Shown here: in pieces, positions 43,187 through 55,310 of the stretch
How positions within the stretch are numbered: position 1 is the first letter of the stretch
Layout of the letters: each line of letters begins with the position of its first letter
Assembly (NCBI RefSeq): GCF_030247185.1
Contig: NC_080572.1
Span: forward strand, 117,915,928-117,979,927
Direction: 5' to 3'
Length of the DNA stretch: 64,000 nucleotides
Source: Malaya genurostris
Lineage: Eukaryota; Arthropoda; Insecta; Diptera; Culicidae
Program-made: the position numbers and the translations under genes
The notes under the pieces: model-generated
Told to the model about the DNA's origin: nothing
The model's input: the letters and a program-made list of their open reading frames with translations, nothing else
The model's database searches: none

Positions 43187-44492
43187 TAAAGACTGTCCCA
43201 GAAAGTATGGACGCACTTTGATTTCGCTGTAAATAATTCACAAGTGTTAGATATTCAAATTTTATTCGATATACTGATAATATTAGACTACAACAACAGA
43301 ATATTATTCTCAACATTTGCTACTTAGCCATTGTAGACTAGCTGGCGCACCTTCTTGCGAACGTTCCTCATTAAATTCTGTACAGACTTCATGGCGACAA
43401 GTTTTGACACTTTTTTCCAATCTTTTTCGAACTGTTGAATGGGTTCGGCTGCCGAGACATGTTTTCTAAGATGTGCCTTAGTTAATGCCCAAAATTCCTC
43501 AATTGGTCGAAGTTGTGGGCAATTTGGTGGATTCATGTCTTTTGGGACGAAAGTGAAATTTTTGGTAGTATACCATTCTACCGTTGATTTCGAGTAGTGG
43601 CAAGAAGCAAGATCTGGCCAGAAGACAACAGGATCCTTGTGGCTTCGAATCATGGGTAGAAGTCGTTTTTGTAAACATTCTTTGATGTGTATTTCGCTGT
43701 TCATTGAAGCAGTGGTGATGAAGAGTTTCGAAATCTTACCGCAGCTGCAAATTGCTTGCCAGACCATAGCTTTCTTACAAAATTTTTCGACTTCAAACGA
43801 TGTCTCGGACTGGTTTAACATTTGCCCTTCTCGCACCGTATAATATTGTGGTCCCGGCAAGGATTTGTAATCGAGTTTCACGTAGGTTTCGTCGTCCATG
43901 ATTATGCAGTTCAAATTTCCAGCAAGAATCGTATTGTACAGCTTTCGAACCCTCGGCCTGATCGATGCTTCTTGTTTCGGACTACGTTTTGGTTGTTTAT
44001 GCTTCTTATAGGTTCGAAGATTAAAACGTTCTTTAGCACGAAGAACATTTGACTTCGAAGTGCTCACTTTTCTGGCCACATCCCGAACTGAAACCTCCTT
44101 CTTTTGTTCGAACGCCTCCAGTATACGTTAATCCAACTGAGGGTTAGCAGGACCTTTTTTTCGATCCGTTTTCGGTTTATCCTCAAAGGTGTTATCCTCA
44201 TCGAACTTCCTGGTTGCATTTCGCACGGCTTTTTCACTTACTCCTTCCATTTTTGCTATCTTTTTCAATGACAGTCCGCGTTCTGTGCACCATTTGTACA
44301 TCATTTTTCGACGTTGTTCTGCTGAAAGTCCACGCATTTCGAAACAAACTAATGAAAACGAATAAACAACTGCAAAAGTGGTTAGAGAAGAGTGTAATCA
44401 ATAGGACGCAACCATAAAAATTGACGGATTCTGAACTATTGCAAAATGGCAGCAGTTTTTGGTTGTGTCCATACTTTCTGGGACAGTCTTTA
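43187..44492 (-). mobile_element. DD37E Tc1/mariner-type transposon, nearly intact (1302 bp)
   Basis: Both ends are present: the plus strand starts aagactgtcccagaaagt at 43189 and the far end is its inverse complement finishing at 44490. TA dinucleotides at 43187-43188 and 44491-44492 are the target duplication. The element encodes one transposase on the minus strand, broken by one stop. DD37E elements of this kind (ITmD37E) were described from mosquitoes. Copy 2 at 51657-52787 is more decayed. Confidence 0.92.
43324..44337 (-). pseudogene. DD37E transposase with a single premature stop
   Basis: The N-terminus MRGLSAEQRRKMMYKW and IAKMEGVSEKAVRN form a helix-turn-helix. TAA replaces a Lys codon right after NPQLD (44125-44127), where copy 2 has NPQLDKRIL. 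The frame then continues without shift to 43324. Catalytic residues: Asp in IIMDDETYV, Asp in FWPDLASCHYS and Glu in LRPIEEFWAL, with 37 residues between the last two (DD37E). About 337 codons in all, the usual length. Apart from the stop, all key residues are kept, so the copy lost function recently. The end-binding domain may still be translated as a short protein (69 aa). Confidence 0.9.
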
Positions 44493-44589
44493 TTGTCTCA
44501 CAAAATGCCACCTTGCATAGTTTGTTTGTCCAAAATTGATTCAGACTGACTTTATAGAAGTCGCTCAAACTTAGGAAAATATCTCCGAG

Positions 44590-44640
44590 GGCCGGCAGAA
44601 CCTCGTCTCATATACCAGTCGATTCAGCTCGACGAACTAA
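44590..44640 (+). repeat. (TG)n-type dispersed repeat, short remnant
   Basis: tctcatataccagtcgattc and agctcgacgaac match the centre of copies at 11978 and 26490; the microsatellite is absent. Confidence 0.5.
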
Positions 44641-44654
44641 AACCATGGCCGTAT

Positions 44655-45200
44655 GTACAGTAGCGCTCAAAAGTATTTTATAGGTTCCTACATCATTTTC
44701 TGCATTTTCTGGGAAATGTCGCACTCAATCGATTTCTTACCTTTCAGGGAAGTTAATGAATATATAATAACTATAAATTACAAAGTGTTATAATTCATGA
44801 TTAGATTATATGGTCATCTACTACATTATAAAGCAGATAACAGTACAATTGTCCTTATTTACGTTTTCTTGTAATCTTATTCTCTCTCTAAATTAAAGTT
44901 CATATGCAAAATTGCAGTTACTATAGATCAGGAACACGGTTTTAATATTATCATCAAAAAGTAAAATAAAGAAAACGTCAATATTTTGTACTGTAGCCTT
45001 TCGGTTTAATAACTGCAGCACACCGTTATTGCTTTGAAGAGACGAGGTTTTCAAGGCATCTTTTGGGAATTACGAACCATTCATTTTGCAAAGCAGTAAA
45101 TAGTTCCTTTTTGTTAGAGCAATTATGTGTTCTAATGCGTCATTCCAGGTCTTCCCAGAGGTGTTCCATGAGATTTAGGTCAGCGAAAAACTATTTGTTT
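44655..45200 (-). pseudogene. Tc1-like transposase relic, C-terminal part with terminal repeat
   Basis: tacagtagcgctcaaaagta at 44654 resembles a Tc1-type inverted terminus. Further in, the minus strand encodes ADLNLMEHLWEDLE and NKKELFTALQNEWFVIPK (45190-45030), the C-terminal part of Tc1 transposases just past the catalytic Glu (here MEHLW for the usual IEHLW). An in-frame stop interrupts it. Upstream of 45200 the sequence switches to a mariner-type transposase, so the N-terminal part is missing. Confidence 0.7.
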
Positions 45201-45229
45201 TTGTGACTTGAAAAATTGTTTAAAAAGCA

Positions 45230-45900
45230 TAGTTCGTCTTTTTGTCACCTACGTTCCACGGAGCGGTTTTTTGAGTCGATCGAATGGGAAAAAGTCGAAG
45301 GGTGCCAGATCCGATGAATTCGGTGGTTGCTGAATGGTATTCGTTTCGTTTTCAGCCAAAACTTCACGGATAACGATGGCATTTTATGACGGTGCGTTAC
45401 CTTGGCGCAATATCCACGAGTTGTTTGTCCACAAATCTGATCTGCAAACGTCTAATAGCGCCCGAATAATACTCCTTGTTGACGATTTGGTCTTTTGGAA
45501 GGAATTCATGAGACACAACACCCTTGTAATCAGTGAAAACTGTGAGAACTGCCATCTTTTTCGACTGAAAACTCTCTCATCATCATTCACAGACTCACTG
45601 CCACTTCTGAAACGTCCGTGCCTCTGATAAACGACTGTTTTCTTCAGAGTATCGTTGCCGGAACACTCTTCTCGTCGCACCATTGAAACCGTTTCTAACG
45701 CAAAATTTAATGCAAACACGTTGTTGCAAATTCAATTCCATTTTTAAAATTGTATAAAATCGAGGACACGCACAATCGTAGATGTACTCAACAGTGTTGG
45801 TGATTGCCGATAATTTGACAGAAGCTGCTCGATATTTATTTATGTTGTATACAACATTTTCAATCTGGTAGAAGATACTACAAGAACTCGTGTCTCTCAA
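45230..45900 (-). pseudogene. mariner (irritans-like) transposase relic
   Basis: On the minus strand MELNLQQRVCIKFCVRNGFN starts the N-terminal helix-turn-helix. After a shift, TLKKTVVYQRHGRF and SGSESVNDDER follow. After an apparent deletion, SDLWTNNSWILRQGNAPS covers the second Asp region, with QG replacing the usual HD. Then, in another frame, IQQPPNSSDLAPFDFF holds the third Asp. There are at least three frame changes and the second Asp is lost. It adjoins a Tc1-type C-terminus at 45200, so two different transposase fossils lie head to tail. Confidence 0.75.
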
Positions 45901-46639
45901 AGCATGAACAGTGAGAGAATTTTTCTACATTTCTTCGCTCCACTTCATACTCTGAGTATTTCACGGCCCTTAAACAAATTCAAAGTCTGATAATGATCGG
46001 TGCTGTGTGGAATTTACCAAGAGAGAATCACAAGTTGACAATTATCGCAGAAAATCGAATCGATGATTCGACTTGATGATTCTCATACTAGGTTGCAATA
46101 TTCCAAAACCCTTGTGTGGAGCATTCACGGACATTTTCATAGACACAACTTATACAAAGGCTATATGCATACAGTTAGAATGAGCGGCAATAGTAAAATG
46201 ATTCTATTGCCATTATCAACGCATGTAGAATCGGATCGCGAGACGAGAATAAGCGACCGTTTGTTGCTTCAGAGAGAATCCCCACAGCAGCGTGCTAACC
46301 TTTGATTCTCAGACAGGTCATCGAGAGAAATTCGCTCTCGCACTGGTGTCCATTGTATGTTAAATGAACCATACCGGTTTTTTTGTTGCTGCGATGATAT
46401 CCGTCTTTCTTTGATGTCACTGATTGAACTGTGTGAAAAGTTGCTAGAGAGTGTTCTTTTATATGATAAAATCCATCCTTGGTACTCAATACAGCGTAAC
46501 TTTTACAAATGTCCATGTATCAAGCTGAAAATTTGATAGAATATCAATGACAGATGTGGCAACCTAAAATAAACAATAATTTAATCGGGTGATTGAGAGC
46601 GCCACACAGTGGTGATTCCGGGAACTTTTTGATCATGGT
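45901..46639. other. No gene seen
   Basis: Short frames only; no motif, repeat match or splice context found. Confidence 0.45.
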
Positions 46640-46965
46640 AGTATCTGTTACAATTGTCCTTGTAAACATACTATGTTGCGCGACTTAGATTCCACACGGA
46701 TATAACTATAAAACAAGCCAGAGATTGTTAAAATCAATCCATTTTAACGAAGATATTGATATTTTTGTGTAAGACTTTTCCCCCTATTCCAGCAGTAGGA
46801 GTTTTGAGTGTTGATAATAAAGCGATCTTGAATACTGATGTACGCAATTGCTTCTAAGCACCAAGTATACTGTGTAAAGCATCCTTTTTCGTATCATTTT
46901 GCTTTATTTCGATTTTAGCACGGCTCATTTTTGGCAACATAATCTTTCGAATGTAACATAAGTAT
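46640..46965 (-). repeat. Dispersed repeat F, copy 2 (inverted relative to copy 1)
   Basis: Plus strand cccctattccagcagtagga (46782-46801) and ttttggcaacataatctttc near 46931 are complementary to landmarks in 22855-23200. Order is preserved across about 320 bp. Confidence 0.7.
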
Positions 46966-47503
46966 TATAAAGATGGCAATATTATCGAATTTAAAACAAT
47001 TTCATTTTTAAATTGATTTAAACTGCTTAATTGAATTGAACTGCTTGAACTGCTTACAGCAATCGTTGCTCGCAGATGGCTGAGCCGATTTCCTCCATCT
47101 AAGATTGAAAGGTGTTAGGATGCCATAAAAACTTATAGTTTTTAATTTGATACATGGGTATTAGTGTCAAAATGTTAATTTTACATAAATTAACCGGATT
47201 GATAGAGTTTGCAGATTTTGATAGTCGACCAAACAAACTTTTTTTTTTATTTTGCGGAATAAAATGTCCCAAAATAGGTGACTATGTTCTCTACAAACCG
47301 TGCAAGATGGGCACTTAGAAAGAAAAAAATATTCTGCTAAAAACTTTTTGTTAAAAGTTTTTTTTCCAAGTTTTTGTCTATCAAAAACTAAACGGAAAAT
47401 TGATCGTCATAACCATCTAATTTGTTAGGAGATTTTACAGAATACTCTTTTACTAGTTGCCCGATCTTTCCAGCACTGGACAAGAAAAGTCTTAGTGGAG
47501 ACG
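46966..47503. other. No gene seen; AT-rich
   Basis: Nothing recognisable. Confidence 0.45.
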
Positions 47504-47630
47504 AGTATAGCGTGATGGGTAAGTCAATGCCTTTCACCCAACCCGCCTGGGTTCGATTACCAACTCCGCCCATAGCGTCAGAAAGTTTTTCTAGCCCGAA
47601 GAGACGAATGACCTTTAGGACTTATTTTCT
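47504..47630 (+). mobile_element. tRNA-like SINE family B, copy 2
   Basis: tatagcgtgatgggtaagtc and cctgggttcgattacc (B box GGTTCGANNCC) followed by tttttctagcccgaagag, the same order as at 18424-18558. The B box is better preserved than in copy 1. Confidence 0.7.
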
Positions 47631-49122
47631 TGAAAATTCCTATCTTACAATATATGAACGGTTGGAAGTTAACACAATTACCTACCTTGGGATCAAATCG
47701 ACTTAAAACATTTGAAAATCGTTTTTTTTTGTTTGGGTAGGATTCGATTAGACGAATTTTGGGTAAAATCGTACCTGCTGTTGGCAGTACCCTCTCAGAT
47801 TTTAATACATCTTTCGGTCAACTAGCGATAGAGTAATTTGTGAAATTTCCTCAAAAATCAAGTTTCATTGGATCAGTTTCAGTGAATTTCAGTTTAGTTA
47901 AGTTTACGATAAAAAACTATAAAAACTTCAGTTTGGACAAATAAAAGTTTATGTTAGTGCCCATCGTTCAATTCATAAAGGGCGATTATTTTTATTTACC
48001 GTATCAATTGTGCTTTTAGTTACTGAATATCGTAAAAAAAATACTGGTGAGTAACTGATCGCCCGGTAAAAGTTTACTTAATTTCTGTAAGCTTAAATTC
48101 ATGTACCGGAAAAACAGCAATTTTACCGTAAGTTTTCACCAAAAAAATGATCGAATATTACAATTAAACTTTCACACACAGAGACACACACCGACATTTT
48201 TAAAGTTTGATGAACTAAGTTGGTAGGTGACTTGATTCTACAGAGATTGTATAGGCTTTCTTTAAGAGAAATACAAAAGAATCCCTATGAGATAAATTTT
48301 AAAATGAATCGGCTATTTTTATACTAATAATTTACGAAGCTCGATAGCATTGAGCAGTTGCGAATTGGATCACATCGAATATAACATTATTTAGACTAAC
48401 GTAAGTATGTTACAAGATACTAATACCATAATTATGTACATTTTGGTTGCAAATTGTTTCGATTATACGCAATGTTATGTCCTTACAATATTTGTGGTAA
48501 TTTCGTCCCAAAACATGACATCCCTTAATGTGTCATCGAAACGTAGGAGTCGTACCGGTTTTCTTGTTAGTCATATTTACTTCACTGTGGTACGTATGTA
48601 AATTTTGTTTGTTTCTTTTCGTGCTGCATTTGGCTATATATTTGTAATTTTATTTAAATCGTGTGGAATACCTGACGCAGTTGTGATTTAAATAGCTCCT
48701 TAATATTACGGGTGGTTTGTGCAATCTAGACGGATAATTCCTCAATGTATACACAAGGTTAATTCTGATGACAACTTTTCAATAGCCGGATGTTCTGAAT
48801 TGAAAAGAAATAGTGCATCATCAACATCGTAAATTGAAGTAATGCAAACGGATCTAAATTGCAGGTCTATAAAATTGTATCGCCACTCAGTGATACAGAT
48901 ACGATTTCAGCGTCTCATTGTGTATTCTATAGCATGGCAATTTGAATGCGCTAAATTCTGGTGGTTTTCCGTGGAATAAACATATGAAATCAGCACTCCG
49001 TTTAGCTCCTGATTAGTACAATTTTTCTGGCAAAAATATATTGCAAAATCATGAACTGAATAGACAATCGAATTTCAAAATGTCACAGTATGATTCATTA
49101 TAAAATTTCTTCTCTTTTACAG
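47631..49122. other. Intronic/intergenic spacer with repeat remnant
   Basis: 48170-48290 holds (ac)n-type sequence and ccgacatttttaaagtttga ... gaactaagttgg, a diverged inverted remnant of the (TG)n repeat. The last ~20 bases (ttcttctcttttac) form the polypyrimidine tract ahead of the exon at 49123. Confidence 0.5.
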
Positions 49123-49232
49123 AGACCGAAGGACAAGCCACACGATCGACAAATCTACCATGGGGTCCTCTATACTGCGTATTACAGCAAGACGAACAAA
49201 CCCTCACATCCTACTGCAGTGAAGAGCTTTCG
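49123..49232 (+). CDS. Host gene exon (internal), unidentified protein
   Basis: 110 bp between a strong acceptor (tctcttttacag, ending 49122) and a donor (TCG|gtaagag at 49233). Read with the first two bases completing a split codon, it gives an open frame including STNLPWGPLYCVLQQDEQ and TSYCSEELS. The exon ends in phase 0 and the next exon starts in phase 0, which supports both. WGPLYCVLQ...LTSYC looks like the first strands of a pleckstrin-homology-like fold; that is a guess, and I cannot name the gene. GC content is clearly above the flanks. One alternative frame is also open, so the match in phase with the next exon is the main evidence. Confidence 0.7.
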
Positions 49233-49528
49233 GTAAGAGCCTCGTAACCACTCAGAGTACATTTTTCACCTACTAACCAACGCTAACCTTAATTTCATCA
49301 TTCCCCCATCTAATTGCTGCCTCTGAAAATTAACGGATAAGATATTTCCACTAACCACGAAAAAAGATGTAAAGGTAATTTTCTTAATCGACTCTATCGT
49401 CGGTCCATCAAAGCCCGTAATTTGGTCAAGCGTGGCAAACAAAAAAGCTTTAGCCAAAATCGGTCATCCACGCAACTGATTTCGTACACCTTAAATACAA
49501 TATTCCACTTTCGTTTTCATTCCACCAG

Positions 49529-49694
49529 CTAACGGACATTCTGTTCGCCGAACTGCCCCGTGTGCGGCTCGACCAACCGCCAAAGCATCAGATGAAGACT
49601 ATATGGGAAACGTGTCATCCGACGTTACAAGAGGAACCGGAGGAAGAGCACGAGCAGTACATCCAGCTCAACACAACTCTGCGAAGCGCAACAG
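49529..49694 (+). CDS. Host gene exon (internal), continues from 49123-49232
   Basis: 166 bp between acceptor ttcattccaccag (ending 49528) and donor ACAG|gtgagc (49695). The frame continues the previous exon across a 296-bp intron: LTDILFAELPRVRLDQPPKH, MKTIWETCHPTLQ, then an acidic EEPEEEHEQYIQLN. It ends in phase 1, so further exons must lie downstream, beyond the repeats or outside the window. No start or stop codon belongs here. Together the two exons give about 92 residues. The acidic tract may be a linker. Identity of the protein is unknown to me. Confidence 0.72.
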
Positions 49695-51581
49695 GTGAGC
49701 GAAACTCGTGAAATGAGCTTCTCAGCTATGGGTAGCTTTCTAGCCTGTATGGGAAATTGAACTCCGACAAAAGCTACAATTTAACGAACAGCTCAAACTT
49801 GATCTAGCAGTTAATAGATGGCAGGCTCAATGTTTTTCTTGTGTATTTTATACCGCAGGGTTGTGCGTAAATGTGTTTTCCGTGTCGGAGTAAACCATCC
49901 TGTCAGTTGATTTATATTATATGTTTGCTACCAACGTCTTCAAGTAATCGATTAGTTGTTCGAAAGCTTAATTTGTTATATCGATGTATCGATCTTAATA
50001 ATCGATTGGCTAGAAAATTAATAGTGAAACGTATATTTTTTAAATTTTACCCGAACTTTTTTTTCACTCAGGGCTGCATATTGCAATCAATGAAATCAAA
50101 AAAGTGGTTGAACATTTTCAATTTTTTTTTCAAACTTAATGTTTTGTGATATTGGTGATACAACGCATTGTTTGACCTATTTTCCCACATTAACCACCTA
50201 TTTATGTTGAGTAAGTAGCTGCTGAAAAGTAGTGTGTATATTCTTTGTTACTGGATTACGTGAGAACAATGTAAAGGATGTTACGTCAAACAAATCATAG
50301 AAATAATTTCTGTCTCGAATTTGGGCTAAAAATTTCTGACAATAATTCAATCAGAATATTTTGGTTTTGTTCACAAAAGCGTGCATCAGCGCTTACGTCG
50401 CATATCCGACAACATTTTCGAAACCAAAAGTATTAGTAATATTCACCTTGATTATGGATTATTTTCTAAAAAATATGTGGATAGAAAAAAAAACGATTTT
50501 TTTATCGGTTACGTCGCTTATACCATTACATTTTCAGAACCGGATGTGACCGCCATTTGATCTTCGAATTTGATTCAGAACCAAAGAGTAGCCTTTAAAC
50601 GAACCGAAGTTTGTTGACAGCTCCCATTGTTCTCCATTTTTAACTTTTCCTCTTGCTTCGATGTCATTTTAATATCCGACGTGTAAATGTCAAAATCAAA
50701 TAGTTGGCAAACTATTACGGTTTCCAAATTAGGGATGTGTAGGCGTTTTCTGCGGGCATGACACCGATATACATTTTCGAATGAATAAACCGCGTGCGTC
50801 TTCTGCTTCTTTAGAAAAAAAAAAAAACGAATGCATTCCCCATCAGAACACCACCAATTTTAATATAACCACTAAAAGTTTTTCGAAAGTAAAGTTTTCG
50901 GTAAATTGTAAAATCGTTAGATCATGTTATCAGATTATGTGGAAAGAATAATTAAATGAAATATACACACTTAGAAAATTTCACAGAATTCGGTAATTTT
51001 TGACCGACTTTTCAACAGCTGAGCGTTCAGTAGCAGTTTGGCAATTGAATTGACTGCAGTTCGTTCGGTAATTGCTGAATTGTCAAACAGCTACCCTGAA
51101 CTGTTCGGTAGTTTTTTTATGTTTTTCTTTTCTTTTGGTTAAAGTTCTGAATTTGAATTGATCTTTGGATTTCAAAAATCAACACAAACTTTCAAATTAC
51201 TTAGGCATTGGCTTTTCGGATTTGGATTTTGATGTGGAACACATCTTTATTCCCTATATAGGGATGCAAATCAGAAACTCAAGGAAAACTACACGTATAA
51301 ATGTGGTCAGGTTTTAAACACTTACAGCTCAGTCTATTTTGTATCAATTGTTAATATTATTTCATCATTTGATTGGAAATATTTCTAAGTTTCGATTTGA
51401 ATGTATAAAGCCACGTATTTTCAATTATATATGATTGAAATGTTGATTAGTAGCGAGCATCCTATTTTGTCTGCTAAAAATCTCCGGCATACCGGATTTC
51501 TCTGCCATAGACGACGCTTTTGAAGGAGTAAGCGATATATCAGAGGAAAGCAAAAGCGAAGCTGTTGGAAGCACGCGAATC
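49695..51581. other. No gene seen; probably intron of the host gene
   Basis: AT-rich. Two similar phrases (gcttacgtcgcatatccgac near 50391 and ggttacgtcgcttataccat near 50506) suggest an old local duplication. An A run lies at 50813-50827. Confidence 0.45.
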
Positions 51582-51656
51582 TATAAATAGAATCTAAATT
51601 AAAGCTAACGTTTCAGTTCTACGCGTAGCATGCTAGAGGTAGGCTATTGCTAGACA
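51582..51656 (+). repeat. Repeat E, left copy, outer part
   Basis: agctaacgtttcagttctac and gtagcatgctagaggtagg match the minus strand of 58728-58778 (and, across the Jockey insertion, 61955-61995). The rest of the repeat resumes at 52790 after the DD37E copy. Confidence 0.8.
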
Positions 51657-52787
51657 GCAATGGTTCAGAATCTGTCAATTTTTATGGCTGCGTCCTGTTG
51701 TTTACACTCATCTCTAACCACTTGTGCAGTTGTTTATTCGTTTTCATTAGTTTGTTTCCAAATGCGTGGACTTTCAGCAGAACAACGTCGAAAAATTGTG
51801 TACAAATGGTGCACAGAACGCGGACTGTCACTGAGAAAGATAGCAAAAATGGCAGGAGTAAGTGAAAAAGCCGTGCGAAATGCAATCAGGAAGTTCGGTG
51901 AGGATAACACCTTTGAGGATAAACCGAAAACGGGTCGAAAAAAAGGTCCTGCTAATCCTCAGTTGGATAAACGTATACTGAAGGCATTCGAGCAAGGAAG
52001 GTTTCAGAAGAAGGTTTCAGTTCGGGATGTGGCCAAAAAAGTGGGCACTCGAAGTCAAATGTTCTTCGTGCTAAAGAACTTTTGAAAATATAAGAAGCAG
52101 AAACAACCAAAACGTAGTCCGAAACAAGAAGCATCGATCAGGCCAAGGGTTCGAAAGCTGTACAATACGATTCTTGCTGGAAAATTGATCTGCATAATCG
52201 TGGACCCACGTGAAACTCAATTACAAATCCTTGCCGGGATCACAATATTATACGGTGCGGGAAGGGCAAGTGTTAAACTAGTCCGAGACATCGATTGAAG
52301 TCGAAATATTTGGTGAGAAAGCTATGGTCTGGCAAGCAATTTTTTGCTGCGGTAAGATTTCCAAACCCTTCATCACCACTGCTTCAATGAACAGCGAAAT
52401 ATACATCAAGGAATGTTTACAAAAACGACTTCTACCCATGATTCGAAGCGACAAGGATCCTGTTGTCTTCTGGCCAGATCTTGCTTCTTGCCACTACTCG
52501 AAATCACCGGTAGAATGGTATACTACCAAAAATGTCACTTTCGTCCCAAAAGACATGAATCCACCAAATTGCCCACAACTTCGACCAATTGAGGAATTTT
52601 GGGCATTAACGAAGGCACATCTTAGGAAACATGTCTCGGCAGCCGAAACCATTCAACAGCTCGAAAAAGATTGGAAAAAAGTGTCAAAACTTGTCGCCAA
52701 GAAGTCTGTACGGAATTTAATGAGGAACGTTCGCAAGAAGGTGCGTCAGCTAGTCTACAATGGCTAAGTAGCAAATGTTGAGAATAA
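51657..52787 (+). pseudogene. DD37E transposon copy 2, both ends lost, frame-broken transposase
   Basis: MRGLSAEQRRKIVYKWC, KIAKMAGVSEKAVRNAIRKF and NPQLDKRILKAFEQ form the N-terminus (51760-52083), which ends at a premature stop. After a degraded middle with no first catalytic Asp (gtggacccacgtgaa where copy 1 encodes MDDET), a frame from 52324 to 52767 gives FWPDLASCHYSKSP and LRPIEEFWALTKAHL, keeping the last two catalytic positions at DD37E spacing. The 5' TIR and the 3' TIR plus ~80 bp of UTR seen in copy 1 are absent on both sides. It replaces ~208 bp of repeat E. Confidence 0.88.
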
Positions 52788-53194
52788 CAATGGTAGTATG
52801 GCAGAGACGCTATAAAAATAACTGCGTGCATACATAACGTGAACACAAGCTTGGCGAAGAGAAGCTAAATATCGAAATCCGTATCGCAAGTATGTACAAC
52901 AATATAATTGCCTACATTTGGGAAATCGATGTAATTTCATCGGCTGCAAAACAAATACATATCAGGACAAACGATATTCGGTGTTGATTCCTAATCAAGA
53001 TAAATCTAAGCAGACTCTCGTGCAATTGCGGATTCAAAAGTGTGACGATTTTTATTCGACATTTGAAGAGAGACCAGAGTGAAGTGTGACGATTGATCGA
53101 ACTGTTTGATTGTAGATCATTAGAAATTTTGGTTGCCTTGATCCACATCAATGGGTCGAACAACCCCATGGGGCAGATCCTTGTAGTTTTTTTT
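52788..53194 (+). repeat. Repeat E, left copy, inner part
   Basis: About 400 bp, closely matching the reverse complement of 58113-58519. Landmarks: gagacgctataaaaataact (possible TATA box), aatcgatgtaatttcatcgg and the palindromic ccccatgggg near the end. The 85-residue frame 52912-53169 (-) is a shadow also found in the other copy. Possibly a solo LTR or part of a larger DNA element. Confidence 0.85.
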
Positions 53195-54885
53195 TCACAG
53201 AAACGAATAAGTTCGAAACTCGAACCAGTCGGCTATGGTTTCACTGCACTGTATATTGACGACAAACTAAGATTTCAGAAATTGCCCTCTAACGGTATGC
53301 TTTGAGTAGTTCTAATGTTTAAAAAAATGTGCACTTTTAACACAATTCATTCGACGAACCCTTCTAGGTTTTGTATTAAAAAAAAGTTACTGAAAATTTG
53401 AATCCCTGTTCGATAGTTACTTTTCACTACAATCAGTATTTATAGAAGTACGATAATTTTACCAGATGGACAGTACGATTATTACCGTAGTCAGCGACTA
53501 TTCAGGTTTACCGCACGGGCAAAATTCCGATTCTAGAAATGTTCAAAACGAGTCATGATTTGGGGAAAATAGTATATTTTCATGTTATGATAATACACCA
53601 TGATTAAAAGTTCTCGAATTATGATCCATTTGAACTGATTTCGCTGAAATTTAAAGCACATGACGTTGTTGGGTATAACTTCAGGCGTGTTTCTGCTGCG
53701 ATGGTAATTTTTGCAGAATAGATTCAGGCGTTATGTTTTAAAATATGAAGATTTCAAATATGAATTTCATTCCATTTAATGATGTGATGAACGTATTTTT
53801 TACGCGATTTTAACTAATGTCTCAAATGATGTACATTTGAATAGCAAAAGAGTGAAAAAAACGACGAACTTCCTTTAACCAGAATCATTAACAATAAAAA
53901 TATTACGTTTTTGAAAAACGACGACGCCTGAAATAACGTTTTTACTTGCGTTCATTGCTCCAGTTTTGAATTTGTGTGTTCAGAGTTTAAACACTTAAAC
54001 GAATTGCATGAAAAAACACGTGTGAATCAAACCTCTTAAAAAGAAACTTTACGTCGAATTCTTGCAAATACCTCGGATTGATTTTTCATTTATATTTTCA
54101 AAACATCGTTTGCAAATCGTCTTATTTAAAATATTTAGGTAGATCAAAACAACAAGTGGTTGAACAAAAAAATATTCCTGATTTTGGTTAGATGGAGTTC
54201 AAAATTCACAATCGAATTTATTTTTTGGTTTACGCTAGTTCTCAGAATAGTAATCTAACAACAACGGCCACATCAAATATGTAAAAATACATTCAAACAA
54301 AATACAACATTGATGTTTGTCAAATGAAAAGCGTAGCCTTGCTTAGTCTCTTATGATGTCAATTTTCGGTTCAGTATCTCTATGTTGTCAATTATCTATC
54401 AGCCGGTGGGTAAAACAACTCGATTATTAAATGAATATGCTTCAGAATCAAGTAAACATTTTCAGTAGTTCTTGCTTTTGAATGTCTGCTTTTTGCCTTA
54501 CCATTAATCTATTCAGCAATCTATCACATCACTTGAGGCAGAGGACTCAAAGTAATATTCGAGTGGAAAATTGGAGTTACGAGCTTTGAAAGAAATACAT
54601 TCTTCAAGTAACGCATTTTCGAACCATGATTAATTTTCATGGGAGAAGAGTTATTGTTCATGGTTTCATGAGAAGTTAAAATGATTGATTGATTTCTTTC
54701 CATGCATATGAATTTTATAGTTATTTACAGAATTCTGTAATGAAAACTTGCGTAAAACTGAACGTCCGGTAATTTTTGTAAAATAAAATTCATGTACGGA
54801 GATATCGGTTATTTCTATTGATTAACGAAAGTTTTCGTCAAGAAAAGTTACCGAACAAAGGAATTAAATCTTAGTGTGTAGGGTG
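53195..54885. other. No gene seen; AT-rich spacer
   Basis: No motif-bearing frames or long repeats on either strand. Confidence 0.5.
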
Positions 54886-55310
54886 TCCCACAAAGTCCAA
54901 GAACGATTTCGTCGCTTCAGGTGACGTTTCAACAGCTGATATTTAGTGTGTATTATTGTTGACATTTCAATCTGTAGATCTGCGAGTTTCTAGTGCCGGA
55001 GCATTTGGACTTCCGGTGAAACTCTTAACGTATCGTGTTAGTCCGGAGAAAATTTGAGTATTTCGCAAGAAAGAAACGATTTTTGTCCGTACTTTGACGA
55101 TTCGACGTAGCCACACAGCGAGATTTTCGCTTGTAGTCCAGTAAAAAGAAAGTCCATTGGACTATAAACGAAATTTAACTGGCAATATAGCCTAAGTTGG
55201 TGTGCCAACAAATCGGCGTCACCGTCACGGAGCAAGAATACTGATAGCGGTGACATTTCAATCCGTTGTAGATCGGGTTATTATTAAAATAAAGTGGTAA
55301 AAAAAATTAA
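54886..55310. mobile_element. Possible Tc1/mariner-type terminus and remnant
   Basis: agggtgtcccacaaagtcca at 54889 has the look of a mariner/Tc1 inverted end ('GGGTGTCCCA'). The following 400 bp are less AT-rich, carry gtgacatttcaat(c) twice (54959, 55252), and contain short frames without catalytic motifs. The opposite end was not found. Confidence 0.3.

Noticed and set aside
52788..53194. Confident solo LTR call for repeat E
   Set aside because: A TATA-like box is present, but TG...CA ends, a TSD and a primer-binding site could not be shown.
54886..55310. Complete mariner element
   Set aside because: Only one end-like motif; no catalytic residues and no opposite TIR found.
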